A DNA stretch of 64,000 bases, taken from contig CM067345.1 of the NCBI GenBank assembly GCA_034190875.2, forward strand, positions 23,097,438 through 23,161,437, read 5' to 3'. This document shows positions 29,183 through 39,516 of the stretch, in pieces; positions within the stretch are counted from its first letter, which is position 1; each line of letters starts with the position of its first letter. The stretch is from Urechis unicinctus (taxonomy: Eukaryota; Annelida; Polychaeta; Xenopneusta; Urechidae). The position numbers and the translations under genes were made by a program. A model generated the notes under the pieces. The model saw nothing but the letters and a program-made list of their open reading frames with translations. It did not search any database and was not told the origin of the DNA.

Positions 29183-29554
29183 ATAAAAGACGCTGCGTGT
29201 ATTTACATCTACAAACTTAGAAAAATGTGGCATCGTGGTCGACGAACGACTTCTGTATAAGTTTGACTCATTCATAGAGCACGAATTCCAATGATAGCAT
29301 ACGTCTGGTCCATGATGAGATCAGTCGTTTTATGGTGGATTTCACACTTGCAAGCGCATCGTGTGTAGGCCAACCAAAGATATTATTTGCAATCAGCGGA
29401 AAGGGTAGGGGTAGACGAATTAATATTACGTTGAGGTGAGCAAGAGAGGTGGATTCCAAGCATCGAGTCTATCAATGTTTAGCGTCTAGATTTTGACAGA
29501 TGAGATTTGTCAGGCTGAATGCGCATCTTGTAGCACTAACATTTGATGGTCCTG

Positions 29555-29937
29555 AGTAGTATACACAATGCGAGTTCTGGCGCAGCATGCTCATAAGCAA
29601 CTTTAAACCCCAATCACCCTTACACATCAGAATTTTTCAGATCATTTTGTGATATATATATATACGGTGGGTTCACTTTTGTTGTGTTTTAGGGTGACGC
29701 CCTTTTATCCATAATTACGGCTTATACAGGAGTTTAAGTTTTTGCTCCCTGATCACTTAGAATGAGCTTCACACGAGAGAAAGGCGGTTTAGGCACGACC
29801 CCCAATGAGTCCGACGTTAGTTTGTGGATAAATTAACTTGACCATAGGCTTATGTGTCTACGCCATTCGTGGCTATCCACTGCTTTGAGTCAAACGGGGA
29901 GAGTGCCAACTTGTTGACGTGCAGCCCATATATCTTG
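29555..29937 (-). repeat. Left terminal inverted repeat of the Polinton element
   Basis: Reverse complement of 37303-37698 with numerous differences; shared landmarks include the GGGTGACGCCC block (29691) and TAATTACGGCTTATA (29713). The outer end reads AGTAGTATACACAATG. The preceding bases are host sequence shared with the left palindrome arm. Confidence 0.8.
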
Positions 29938-30009
29938 TGACCATCATTGCGTAGCATGTTCATCCCATGGCTGCTTCAACAGAGACTCAATGTATTGCGC
30001 GTGGCATAG

Positions 30010-30680
30010 GTGCTTCTACACAACAACCTTCTTCACTCCCTTCGCCTTTCTGATCTCGCATGTGTCAGACATCAGGATTGAGTACATATCAGTGTTGGAT
30101 ATCCTCCTGCATATCAGTGTACACATTCTCTGTGTGGATGTCCATCAGTAGCGTGTCCGTATCAGTAAACAGCAGGCACAGGTCGTCACCATATCTGAAC
30201 TTCATGGTGTTATAGTAATTATATATTATATACATGGAATGTTTGGACAGGTCACGAAAACACATACCGACGGTCAAGCACTAGGCGGGTCTTGTGCATG
30301 TGCAGGGCCTCAAGATCATAGTCAAATACTATGTGTCTAGTACAATTAGCACTGGCCACTAACCTGCGAATTTTTTCCTCTTCCTATAAGCGCATGATTT
30401 TCACGTGTTCATTCTAATGTAGGGCTCCATCCACGGGCTTTGGTCATATGAGAGTGCATGATGTATCTTGGTCAGCTTCATTCCTAGCAATAGGTTGAGC
30501 TTGTGGTTTCTATAGTGGATCACATACTTCTCTTTGTTGCACAGGTTGGGTACCAGCATCTCGACCAAAATGCACTCAGGAGATTCTTCAAGTACTCGGA
30601 CAACAATTTCTTTTGCAAGGCCATTCGCTCTGGTGTTAGTGGATACTCATAACAAGCAAGCAAGGCGCTCTTCAAGAGCT
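30010..30680 (-). pseudogene. Family-B DNA polymerase remnant (palm region) of Polinton type
   Basis: Minus-strand fragments from about 30660 down to 30010 carry landmarks of protein-primed Polinton-like PolB. These are a YEYPLTPERM block followed by a LVPNL-KEKYVIHYRN segment and then a polymerase motif-C region, YGDDLCLLFTDTDTLLMDI (30150-30206). The expected DTDS is DTDT here. At least two frame changes and several stops break the gene. The exonuclease domain and most of the N-terminus were not found. In an intact element this enzyme replicates the element DNA. It lies at the left end of the minus-strand gene order. Confidence 0.8.
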
Positions 30681-30860
30681 TGCTGTGCAACCTTCGAGCG
30701 TTGGTAGGGCGGTTTAACCCCTTGAGCTGCAAGATAATCGATTTGGGCTTTATGTGCTTGTGTATGGTGAGTTATTTCCCAAACATATCTAAAAGAAATT
30801 TCTTACTAGTTAAAAACTACAGCAAGGAGCAAAGCATGAAGAAGACGTGTTCCCTCGGGT

Positions 30861-31157
30861 TCAGTTGGGACAGCACATATTGTAGATTGGTTTACACTGT
30901 AAGGAAAGCCCATTCAAATCTGAATATACAAATGCATATTGTCTGTTATAAATTTCCGACAGTTTTCTCACATAGTATGCTTGAATTGTAGCGGGTGTCA
31001 TTTTTGCTGGCTTTAACAACTGCCTGCATTCTCTGCTTGCCTCACTAAACCTTAATGTTAAGGTTTGGCACGCCGTCATGCCTTGGTAAACAAAGACTTT
31101 TCTCTTGAGTTGGCCCTTCGTGCCTCCCAGTACAAGGCATTGCTCTACACCTGTCAT
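30861..31157 (-). pseudogene. Unidentified element ORF fragment, 98 codons
   Basis: A 98-codon minus-strand frame with a varied composition, including QLLKPAKMTPATIQAYYVRK. It lies between the polymerase and integrase remnants. I do not recognise the family; its position and composition suggest a fragment of a Polinton accessory or virion gene. It could also be chance. Confidence 0.35.
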
Positions 31158-31439
31158 TGTCAGTCTGGGTGGTTGTACTCAACATTGGGTTGTGCAGTAA
31201 TTTGGATGTGGTACGCAAGTCTATGGTGATTTTGTCAACCCCATGCACACTCTTAGTTTATTTTTTATGCCTGTGTTTCATCTTATATCTGTGTAAATTA
31301 CAGGGTCTGTTACAAGGGTCTCTTTTCCCCAGCAATAACCACCATTCTTGTGGATATTGTCTATATGTTTTACGTGTAATTGAGAATACCATCTGACAGC
31401 AGAGGCAACAGCTTGCAACCGAGAAGCTCACTCAGTCAA

Positions 31440-31830
31440 TTGTTTCCAAGATGGAAGTTTTAACTCCACGGGGTACTGGTGTCCAACGAGACGCTCAGGA
31501 ACAGTGCGGTTAAAGCGTTCCACGTTAGTTTGTTCTCAATTGACATCCACACGGCCACGCCTGACAGAGACACCATGCTTGACCAGTAGCTGGTTCACTG
31601 TTCCCTGGAACTCCCATCGTGACTCGAACTTAAAAAGTCGTGGCCAATTCAGTGGTCCTTGCTTGTGTATCCTTTCAAGTGCACATGCAACCGCTGTAGC
31701 CTCTTTTGTAATCAATGGCTCAGTCACTTTGTAGCATGCGGCACGTCTACTACTGTGGGGGCATACTTGTAAGTCCGGCGTTTCAGGACGTCATGAGGAA
31801 GAAACAAGATATTGGCTTAATGAACCTCAT
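31440..31830 (-). pseudogene. Retroviral-type (rve) integrase remnant of Polinton
   Basis: Minus-strand frames contain successive landmarks of the Polinton integrase catalytic core. A TYKYAPTVVDV block (about 31765-31735) carries the Asp of the core beta strand. After a frameshift near 31727 comes an EATAVACALERI..GPLNWPRLFKF segment (31700-31620). Then follows a KHGVSVRRGRVDV block (31580-31540), a TGA stop at about 31533, and finally the in-frame ERFNRT motif containing the catalytic Glu. Integrase would insert the element and make 6-bp target duplications. One stop plus at least one frameshift make this copy inactive. Confidence 0.82.
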
Positions 31831-32079
31831 TAGGCCTACACACATCAAGTTTTGGCATTGGAATATGTTTTGGTATTGGCATGCAGATTTGCCCTATAGC
31901 TTGCTTTGTCAGCCAACCCCTAGTAACTTCCTCAGAAACCCTCACAGCTATTGCAAGCAAGCTTGATGGCTGTTATGCCTTCCCAATAGGACTAAAGTAG
32001 ATGCTTTGCATGCGACGAGTGCTTTGTTATACATGCAAAAGAGCACAGATCTCCAAATGTTTACAAAGTAAACCTGCTA

Positions 32080-32270
32080 ACCCAGCCACCTACTTAGCAA
32101 GCCTGTACGTGGCCAGTCCTGTTCCAGCCATACCCAGGATAAGGAACGTCACCTCAAGTCCTTCCTGACCATCTGAGGGCACATAGAAGTTTGAAAGCTG
32201 AGCCTCAGAGTCCTTTGGGTCGATGGATTGGTCTGTAATCAGGTATTACCCCCGCAAAGTCTCGTTCACC
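32080..32270 (-). pseudogene. Fragment with a hydrophobic segment, unidentified element protein
   Basis: A minus-strand open stretch near 32258-32090 contains an acidic/polar part followed by EGLEVTFLILGMAGTGLATY, which could be a membrane segment. It begins after an in-frame stop, so the start is unknown. It lies between the ATPase-side genes and the integrase. Function is not inferred. Confidence 0.35.
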
Positions 32271-32535
32271 TACCAGAAAGTATGCAAAGAATGCAAGGGT
32301 GTTGACAGCTACATGGGAGTCCGGAGGACTCTGGGATGTCGGTGTCATTGGGTTGTTTGGACTTGTATGGTGGAACAGGTTTTATTTGAAAACACAGAGC
32401 ATCTCCACTACCTTTGTTATTCACTAATGTCAGGTGCAACTACTGGTTGGCCAGGACGTACAATTAAAGGATCCCTTTCATATGAATTAAGGTCAACATG
32501 ACATTACAAAGTACTGATGGGAAAATGATCGTCAA

Positions 32536-32718
32536 TTAAATGATTGTAATTAGCATATCCTCTGTGGCCATGGCTAGGGCTGCGTCAGCCATGGCCAGGT
32601 CGCGTGGCATGATTTCAAGTTTGGGGATTGTTCCTCCCAGAGCCATCTTGCCGAGCTTGGGGTAAGTTATTGATATACCAGAAATAACTGCACTGTGGTA
32701 CAGTGCATTGACGATCAT
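32536..32718 (-). pseudogene. Small conserved-looking element ORF downstream of the ATPase
   Basis: A 60-codon minus-strand frame including KMALGGTIPKLEIMPRDLAM. The composition looks like a real protein segment, and I associate this kind of sequence with genes next to the packaging ATPase in animal Polinton-like elements, without being able to confirm it. It lies just downstream of the ATPase remnant on the same strand and may be the C-terminus of the same or the next gene. Confidence 0.45.
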
Positions 32719-32799
32719 TTTCCCAAAAATTGATTAGGCCTTTCCATGACCGCTGGTTTGTCTACCACAGGAACTTCCTCTTCTCTAGCCAATGTAATT

Positions 32800-33110
32800 G
32801 TGGCCTAAGCCTCACGGAGCTCTTGCAGAAGCTTATTTTGATTGGCTTTTTGAGCTGCGGCGCCCTTCCACCCTGCAGCTGCGCATGGCAGCCACTAAAG
32901 GCTTTCTTCTTGGTGAGGGCCTTTGTTGCCGAGCAGCCATCAATAATGTACAGGGTAGCCTCACCCTTAAACCTATGGTAGAAAGCCCTCAAGAAGTCAT
33001 GGAGACGCTCCCCTGGATCAACCACATACACCTCTGAATCAGACCTCACCCATGGCCGTGACTGATAGGCCTCGTTGAAACGGATGATAGGGTAGAGAAT
33101 CACAATATGC
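32800..33110 (-). pseudogene. FtsK/HerA-type genome-packaging ATPase remnant
   Basis: The minus-strand frame contains GERLHDFLRAFYHRF followed by TLYIIDGCSATKALTKKK (about 32955-32902). This corresponds to the Walker B strand and sensor region of the A32/FtsK-like packaging ATPases of Polintons and relatives. The residue after the Walker B Asp is Gly, where an acidic residue is usual. The Walker A half is absent: the frame joins directly to sequence that appears to be the capsid-gene tail, implying a deletion. After KKK the family resemblance stops, indicating a further break. In an intact element the ATPase would pump DNA into capsids. Confidence 0.75.
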
Positions 33111-34281
33111 TCACAGGCATACATAACAACATAGATATAGACGTTCTATGCACCTGCCGCCTCTGTTTTGTGTGTGATATGGATGTTGACATCCTCAGAC
33201 GAATTCTCCACTCGCTGCCACTACTATGGAGCTGGTCGTCGTCGCCTCATCCTCAAGTCAACCCACAGGGCTCTCCTATGGACACCTCCGCCAATGTCAG
33301 GTTTTTTACAGCTAATGCAACACCGGGGTCTCGTCTACTCATTGCCGCAAAGGCCATCTTCACCTCATCCCATTGCTGGTAGCTATGCATGCCCTGGGCA
33401 TTGAGTTTGTTGGGGAGGCCCTCAATGGTCACCTCGACATTTGAAATCTTCGGGTTGTAGAATAACTCTGGCTGGGTCTTCAAAGAGTAGTAGGATGCCC
33501 TTCATGCTGCTGATCGGTACGTTCTGGTTGATGTGTTCCACAGTGTGTCACTTTCATTGTATGCAAGTTTCCTGTAGGGGAGCATACGCTCAAACAGAAT
33601 CGCGAGCTGCGTACTTGGTGCAGTGTACTCTGGTTGGGTAACCATGTCATACTCTAAGGAGATGCCATCGATTGTGTAGCTAGCATTGGTGTCACCTGTT
33701 GCGTGAATCACACGGCTGTAGTCGTTGAATGTGAGCTCGTATTCCAGTCTGTCATTAAGCGCATTCTGATGGAATGGCATGTGGCTTTCATGGAGTTCAA
33801 ATTCAAGCAGGATATAAAATTGGTTGCCACAGGCATCGGCTATTGCCTTGTCCCCGGGTTATCCTTATCTCCTGTCCCCACTTGTATCTTAGTCACATTT
33901 TCGTCATCTGATGTGTCAATGCCCTGATACTGGGCGTTAGCTCGCTCCTGTGGAGTTTTCCACTGGTCACCATAACAGTGGTACATATCGCTGTCATGGA
34001 TGGAAATCTTCATGGTCGTTTTCTTAACCATGCCATGCCTGTTTTGGACAACGCTGGTTGGCGTCAGAAGAGATCAGCATGATTTTAAAGGCCAGCCGGA
34101 CTGTCTCCAAAACAAATAAGTCTTCTGCACCTAGGTTGGGGAAGCGGGTCAGCAGTTGTTGGTTCTGGTCAATAGTGCTTGGGTTGTTAGTAATAAACAC
34201 AGACTGCCGCACAACCTTCACCACTAGGGGCTCGTGTATCCGGCGATATGGATCTAGATTGCGGCCATAACTACTCGTCAT
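33110..34281 (-). pseudogene. Major capsid protein-like gene, broken into several frames
   Basis: Successive minus-strand frames at 34281-34024, 34031-33840, 33780-33502 and 33483-33253, with a weaker tail to about 33110, form one collinear protein split by frameshifts and stops. Landmarks are IDQNQQLLTRFPNLG, ERANAQYQGIDTSDDEN, DRLEYELTFNDYSRVI and KISNVEVTIEGLPNKL. I recognise the set as the double-jelly-roll major capsid-like protein of animal Polinton/adintovirus-type elements; that naming is from family knowledge and unverified here. The start at 34281 is supported by the first frame beginning there. Not functional as it stands. Confidence 0.72.
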
Positions 34282-34330
34282 ATTGAATGTTAGTATAACT
34301 GATTTGTTACAAGTATATCTTTAATATAGT

Positions 34331-35784
34331 CACTTGAAATTTGACAACCCAACATTTGACGATGAGGGGGCTGTTGAAGGGGAGTGGCACACGGGAAGGG
34401 AGGACGAGGAGACTATCTTCATTGACAGTGATGAAACATTGTATACATCGAGAACGACTATGGGCTATTACTGAAATGGCGGCTGGGTTAGCAGAAGATC
34501 GGTTGGGATTCCACGAAGAAACAAATGTCTTTGTTACGAGATGGGTGAAGGCAGTGTTCAAGCGTGGGCTGCAGGCCACTATGAATTTCAGATCGTCTAA
34601 AGAAGGTGAACGTTTTTTATGTGGGGCCGCGAGTGGAAGCTTCGGACATGGAAGGCCAATCCCAGCTAATTCCTCTCGCTAGGTAGTACAGAGAAGTACG
34701 GTGCGCAGCTTGCTGAAGCTGCAGAGGTGTTAGAACTGCCAATGAGCAGCCGTGACAGAGCAAGATGATGTGGATGAAACAAGCTTCATAGAGGCTGTTC
34801 TTAAAGAGACTGTTCAGTCCCATATAAGGCAATCAGGGATCATTTCGTTATTACATTATTACGTTTAACGCAATGCCATCTTCTAATTTGTGCCGCAAAG
34901 TTTACATGATGGAAAATTATCTTGAAAAGTTTTTAACAGTATTATTTGACTGGAAATATTCATGATCTACTGTAGAAATCTGTTTTATTCAGTTATGTCG
35001 TGCCATCGATAACGGTGCCTCCCTTGAACCACGAACCACACGAATGTTAGCTGTAAATCATAACGGGCTCTGAATTTACCTCACTATCGATGTGTATACT
35101 TCCGCTTTGGTTACATAATGTAGATTTCATCAAATCTTCACTCATTCAAGTTGTGGGCATCTTTGCGCACACATTAGACCGACAAGCAAGAAGGGTAATG
35201 TCCGACAACATAAATGGCGACAGCCGAAGTAAGGATCTATTGTCTGAGACCACAGCGCCGCGTAGCGACTGAATGTCTGAAAACTTAAACTTTTGGTTTC
35301 CAAGGTGCGGTTGCCAAGCAGCTTGCTAGGCAACCTCGTTCCAAATATGAGGCTGAACAGTCCCTTTAACGTCATAGAAGACGTGGGTACACAGAGAGAT
35401 GGGCTGGCACTCCAATAGCTTATTGGGCTTGACAACGCTATGCAGACCCAGAGAGGTGAGCTGGTCAACAACCTTGCTCAGGTGACTGAGTTAGAAAGGG
35501 AGATCAGCAACGGGAAGCCCCGATACCAGCTGACAAGCCTGGTGTGAAGGAATGGATAAAAAAAACAGCTGAACTCCTTAGAAAACCCCATGAAGGGCTT
35601 AGCGGGTGAGGCAGTAGCTGCCCTACCATGGATAATCGGCTCCAAAATAACATGGCTGCTCAAGTCAACTGCAAAGGTGGCTTGTTGGGTGATAGAACAT
35701 GTTTGGACTACAGTCGTGGCGTTGGGGGAAGTGATCATCCTAAAGCTCCGTTACCTACTACTTAACAAGCTTAAACACAACTAA
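34331..35784 (+). pseudogene. Unidentified plus-strand element gene, split by a MITE
   Basis: Plus-strand coding-like sequence starts near 34331 with an acidic N-terminal part (DDEGAVEGEWHTGREDEETI). It is interrupted by stops, reaches the MITE at 34805 in the frame ETSFIEAVL, and resumes after it at 35366. If the MITE and one TTAA are discounted, the frame is continuous across the site. The 3' part has a Glu/Gln-rich segment likely to be helical (QTQRGELVNNLAQVTELERE) and a hydrophobic C-terminal stretch, stopping at 35784. It diverges from the capsid-like gene and converges on the next minus-strand gene. I do not recognise the family. Confidence 0.5.
34805..35365 (+). mobile_element. TTAA-flanked MITE, copy A (inside the Polinton)
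   Basis: A 561-bp non-coding element flanked by TTAA on both sides (34801-34804 and 35366-35369). Its ends are AGAGACTGTTCAGTCC and, reverse-complemented, AGGGACTGTTCAGCCTC, an imperfect inverted repeat. The TTAA target is characteristic of piggyBac-type elements, though the terminal bases are not the usual CCC. Two further copies lie at 38157-38729 and 38734-39030. Confidence 0.85.
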
Positions 35785-36351
35785 GCCTATCGTGATTTTG
35801 CCCATAATAAAAGCGGTTTTTATCATCTTCGTGTGTCTTTTCCATGGGTGAGGGGCTGTTGGTTTCTGCTGGGTCCTGTGGCTCATTGATGGCAAAGCTT
35901 CCTTCATGGGAAGACGCAGCCACGTTGACATCAGTGTTGATGCCGATCTGCTGTTGCTCACTCGCAGTGGTAACCCAACGACTTGGCGTTCCTGGAGAAA
36001 CATGTAAAGCCCAATGCAAAAGTCTACACTGGACCCTGCAAACTACAGGATGCCTTGGTACCGCCTTATTGCAGCTGGGGGGTCAACACCGTTTCCAGTC
36101 GCATATTCAATGTTGGCCAAGAACTGCTTCACAGCGCTGAACGCAGTGCAGGTACCCAGGATGCGGCTACGAGACTGTGCCTGTGCCCAAGCAGTGCCCA
36201 GGCATAGGTCATAATGCTGTCATTAGTGCCCAGGATGAAGATACTCATGACCTCCTCTACCTTGAGCGACTTGATTGCTTGGTTTGGTTCTCATGGGCCA
36301 AATATACCCAGGGTGCTGTATGACGTTGCTGTTGTATTGATAGGCCGACAT
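35771..36351 (-). pseudogene. Unidentified minus-strand element gene upstream of the capsid-like gene
   Basis: It starts with an ATG at 36351 (MSAYQYNSNVIQHPGYIWPM) and continues through at least three frames. Landmarks are NDSIMTYAWALLG (about 36217), FLANIEYATGNGVDPPAAIR (about 36125) and TDVNVAASSHEGSFAINEPQ near the end. About 190 codons in total if collinear. Its stop near 35771 overlaps the end of the plus-strand gene tail to tail. Position next to the capsid-like gene would fit a minor virion protein, but this is inference only. Confidence 0.45.
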
Positions 36352-37302
36352 AGTTAACTATGTATCAAACCCTGACAAATGTACAAAGCAGCAAGGCTGC
36401 ACCGCTGCAAAATTTCATTTACAATACTGCAGGTGATCAATGAGTAGTCGTCAGGTCAATCACTGGCCCTTGGAATTTCAAACTAATGCAGGAGACGATC
36501 GTAGCTTATGGTCTTAGTTTCGGGGTAAATGCTTTAGATGGGGTTATTACCCTCCCAATTTCTCATGGAGAGTGATAAATATGTTGGGTCTTGATAAAGG
36601 TACAAACATGACCGGCCCATCCCATCATGGCTTCTTTAACCCACTCTATGTCATAAGACACCCCACAAAAGTATATTGCTGAGCTTAAAGGATGTGTAAA
36701 AGTGTTAAAGGAAGGATTAAGAGATCGAGCTGAGAGATGTTGTCAGTAATTTTTAGACTAAAAACGATGACCTTGTGTAACGAGTGAAACACCTAGAGGA
36801 GCTTGTCAGCGTGCGTGAGATGCAGGCCACGTTTTTGTGAAATTCTGGTTCCATGCTGCTCATGTTATAATACTATTCTGGCTCATACATTCTTAAAAGG
36901 CCACCCCCTTTAATTATCAGCACAAGAGCCCGGATTACACCACACCACTCTTTGGGAGGGGTGTAACTCTGATTGTAGCAATCCTTATAGCAGGGCGGGT
37001 CCACCCTCCAAGTGGACTCGTCCTGTCACGCGGGGATTGTTTTAACCTGGCTTATCGTGTGGACCCTTTATAAGGAGCACAGATGGGCCAGGTACAGGGA
37101 GACCATCAAGTCAGAGGCAAGATTCGGACCGCGAGATTCCAGGGAGCTTCATTGTTGAAACTAGATAAACCAAATAACAAACTCTACTCCGGGACTCGTG
37201 TTAATTTACTCTGATTAGTCCCCACTCCAGCAACTACAGGCAGTGAGTAACTTTACAATAACGAAGAGCGTGCATAAGCAAGAAAAGCTAGCTTTACACT
37301 CG
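36352..37302. other. Interior of the element, no assignable gene
   Basis: Short minus-strand coding-like scraps occur near 36400-36700 (for example VSYDIEWVKEAMMGWAGHV), with stops. From about 36860 to 37250 the sequence has a TATA-like TTTATAAGG (37069) and a layout that could be a solo LTR, but matching ends and a target duplication were not found. Confidence 0.35.
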
Positions 37303-37698
37303 GATATAAAGGCTACACGTCAACAAGGCGTCACTCTGTCCGTTTGACTCAAAGCGAATAGCTACGAACAGCATAGACACCTTAGCCTATGGTCACGTTA
37401 ATTTACCAGCAAACTAACGTAGGGGAGTCGGGCCCATTCGGGGACGGGCCCAACCTATCTTTCTCTTAAGTGAAGCTAGCTCTAAGTGATCAGGGAGCAA
37501 CAAATTGAAATCCTTATAAGCTGTAATTTTATGTTTAGTGTGAATAATAGGGCGTCACCCTAAAAAACAACAAAAGTGAACCTATCGCATATGGGGGTGA
37601 TCTTAAAATGATGTGAAAAATTCTGATGTGTAAGGGGTAATAGGGCTTAAAAATACTTACGAGCTTGCTGTGCCTGAACCCCCATTGTCTATATTACT
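37303..37698 (+). repeat. Right terminal inverted repeat of the Polinton element
   Basis: Matches the reverse complement of 29555-29937 and, in direct orientation, 18670-19075. The outer end reads ACAATGGG on the minus strand just inside AGTAATATAG, i.e. plus-strand ...TATATTACT at 37698. Following host sequence is unlike that next to the other two copies. Confidence 0.8.
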
Positions 37699-38152
37699 TC
37701 CTATCTTGGGTTTTGAATGCTTCGCCAATTTGTAGCAACCCTCTTCCTTTTTATATCCACCGATAACGCTAATATTTTCATCGTCGAGATTATTTATATT
37801 TTAACAATTTAGGGCTTTTAACCATACGCCCAATAGAGTTCTTTAGACTTCAATTACTAGCGTCTATATGGACGACGACATTGTAATAAAATGATGCGTC
37901 CGTGCAGGGCTATGCAATTACTTGCTCTGATCTATTTGATGTTCCCACCCAAATGAAAACGGCTCCCTCTGTCGTGATTCAGCACAGCTGTGTGGTTAGT
38001 TATGTGTTAGTTATCGCATTGTCATCCGCGTGACCATGCGATAACTTACTTATCGCGATGGCACCTACACGCGATAATCATGCACGACCCCGTCTCCTAA
38101 CAATGATAAATAGCGTGAACCTATGTTTTGTAAGGTATCTGCCTGGGACCTA
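37699..38152. other. Host flank between the Polinton end and the next MITE
   Basis: No gene recognised. It contains several GCGATAA / TTATCGC strings near 38008-38075, giving short inverted-repeat possibilities, but no larger structure. Confidence 0.5.
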
Positions 38153-38156
38153 TTAA

Positions 38157-38729
38157 TGTGAGAGGTTCAGTCCCATATATCCCCCATCAGGGATCAGCTG
38201 CCTGTCATGAACGATTCAACTATAGGACGATCTCGGAGATTTTCTAATTTGTGCCGCCGAGTTTACATGATGGAAGTTATGTTGATAAGTTTTAACATTA
38301 TTATTTGAGCTGGAAATGTTCATGATATACTGTGGAGATCTGTTTTATTCAGTTATGTCGTTCCATCGATAACGGTGCCTCCCTAAACCATGAACTTCAC
38401 GAATGTTAGCTGTAAATCATAACGCGCTCTGAGCATTTACCTCGCTAACGATGTGTATTCTTCCGCTTTAGTTACATAATGTAGATTTTCATAAAATCTT
38501 CACTCATTCAAGTTGTGATAATAATTGTGCACACATTAGACCGACAAGCAGGAAGGTTAATGTCCGACAACATAAATGGCGACTGTCGAAGCAAGGACAT
38601 CTTTTTTTTGAGACCGCAGCGCCGCGAAGCGACTGAAGTCTGAAAATGTAACATTTTTGGTTTCCAAGGTGCTGTTGACTGGAAAGCTTGCTAGGCAACC
38701 AGATCTTTTATGGGGCTGAACAGTTTCTT
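38157..38729 (+). mobile_element. TTAA-flanked MITE, copy B
   Basis: Collinear with copy A over its whole length, sharing ATTTCAT/AAATCTTCACTCATTCAAG, ACACATTAGACCGACAAGCA and ATGTCCGACAACATAAATGG. It is preceded by TTAA at 38153 and followed by TTAA at 38730. The 5' end is diverged (TGTGAGAGGTTCAGTCCC). It encodes only spurious short frames. Confidence 0.85.
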
Positions 38730-38733
38730 TTAA

Positions 38734-39030
38734 TCGATAACGGTGCCCTCCCTAAAACCATGAACTACACGAATGTAAGCTGTAAGGTCATAACGCGCTC
38801 TGAATTTACTCGGAGATTTATCGATTCGACGCTAAGCTTTAGTTACATTTGTAGATTTCATAAAACTTCATTCATTCAAGTTGTGGGCATAATTGTGCAC
38901 ACACTAGCCTTTGTTTGCAGTTAGGATAATGTCCGACAACATAAATGGCGACTGTCGAAGCAAGGCCTCTTTTTTTCCTGAGATGGGACAGCGCCGCGTA
39001 GCGACTGAAAGCTGCGCAACAACATTTTAG
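38734..39030 (+). mobile_element. MITE copy C, 5'-truncated and abutting copy B
   Basis: It starts directly at the TTAA closing copy B with ATCGATAACGGTGCC, which is an internal position of copies A and B. It continues through ATGTCCGACAACATAAATGG and CAGCGCCGCGTAGCGACTG, and loses similarity before the expected 3' terminus. Either a second insertion that lost its ends or a partial tandem duplication of B. Confidence 0.8.
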
Positions 39031-39516
39031 CGGCTGCTGCAAGCAAAAGCAGACACTCGAGAAACTTTCGTTTTAAGACTTGTAAAGTGTCTTTAAGAAC
39101 CTCCGTAGTGTTACTATTCTAAGGCTGCGGTGATCTAGGGACCATCTCAAGTAAACATGTAAAGTTGTTTCTCGGTGATATATCGACACGGTTGCAGTTA
39201 TCGCGTGGCAAACTGTGCGTTTGAGGCGATATGGCTCTGATTGGCTGAGAGTAGGGTGCTATGCGATAACTTCTTGGTAGCATTACTGACACCAGAACTC
39301 TATGACTGCATCAGATGATAGACTTTCTTCCCTGTTACTTTCTTCCATGCTCCTTTCTAGCATGTCAGTATCTGTAACAAATTCATGTTGGGTGCTATTT
39401 GGTATATTCCCAGCCACTTATCTTTGAGTTATAATCGTCAACATAAAACTATTGTGACCGAACTCGAAAAAGCGTTTCGTCTCTATTGCAACCCTCATGT
39501 ACCCTTAGCGGTCTGG

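Larger units (their letters stand above)
29555..37698 (-). mobile_element. Degenerate Polinton/Maverick (adintovirus-like) element, about 8.1 kb
   Basis: The element is bounded by inverted copies of a roughly 390-bp repeat (29555-29937 and 37303-37698) starting AGTA..TATA.ACAATG, consistent with the AG...CT ends typical of Polintons. Between them lie fragments of the expected gene set, mostly on the minus strand in the order: unidentified, major capsid-like protein, packaging ATPase, small conserved-looking protein, retroviral-type integrase, family-B DNA polymerase. One unidentified gene runs on the plus strand. Every gene is interrupted by stops, frameshifts or deletions. Intact Polintons are usually 15-20 kb, so much is missing. 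Flanks are GTCCTG (left) and TCCTAT (right), not a clean 6-bp target duplication. Identification rests on motif recognition, not on a search. Confidence 0.8.

Noticed and set aside
36861-37250. Possible solo LTR (TATA-like box and plausible 3' part)
   Set aside because: I could not define TG...CA ends with a matching target duplication, and no partner LTR or primer-binding site was seen.
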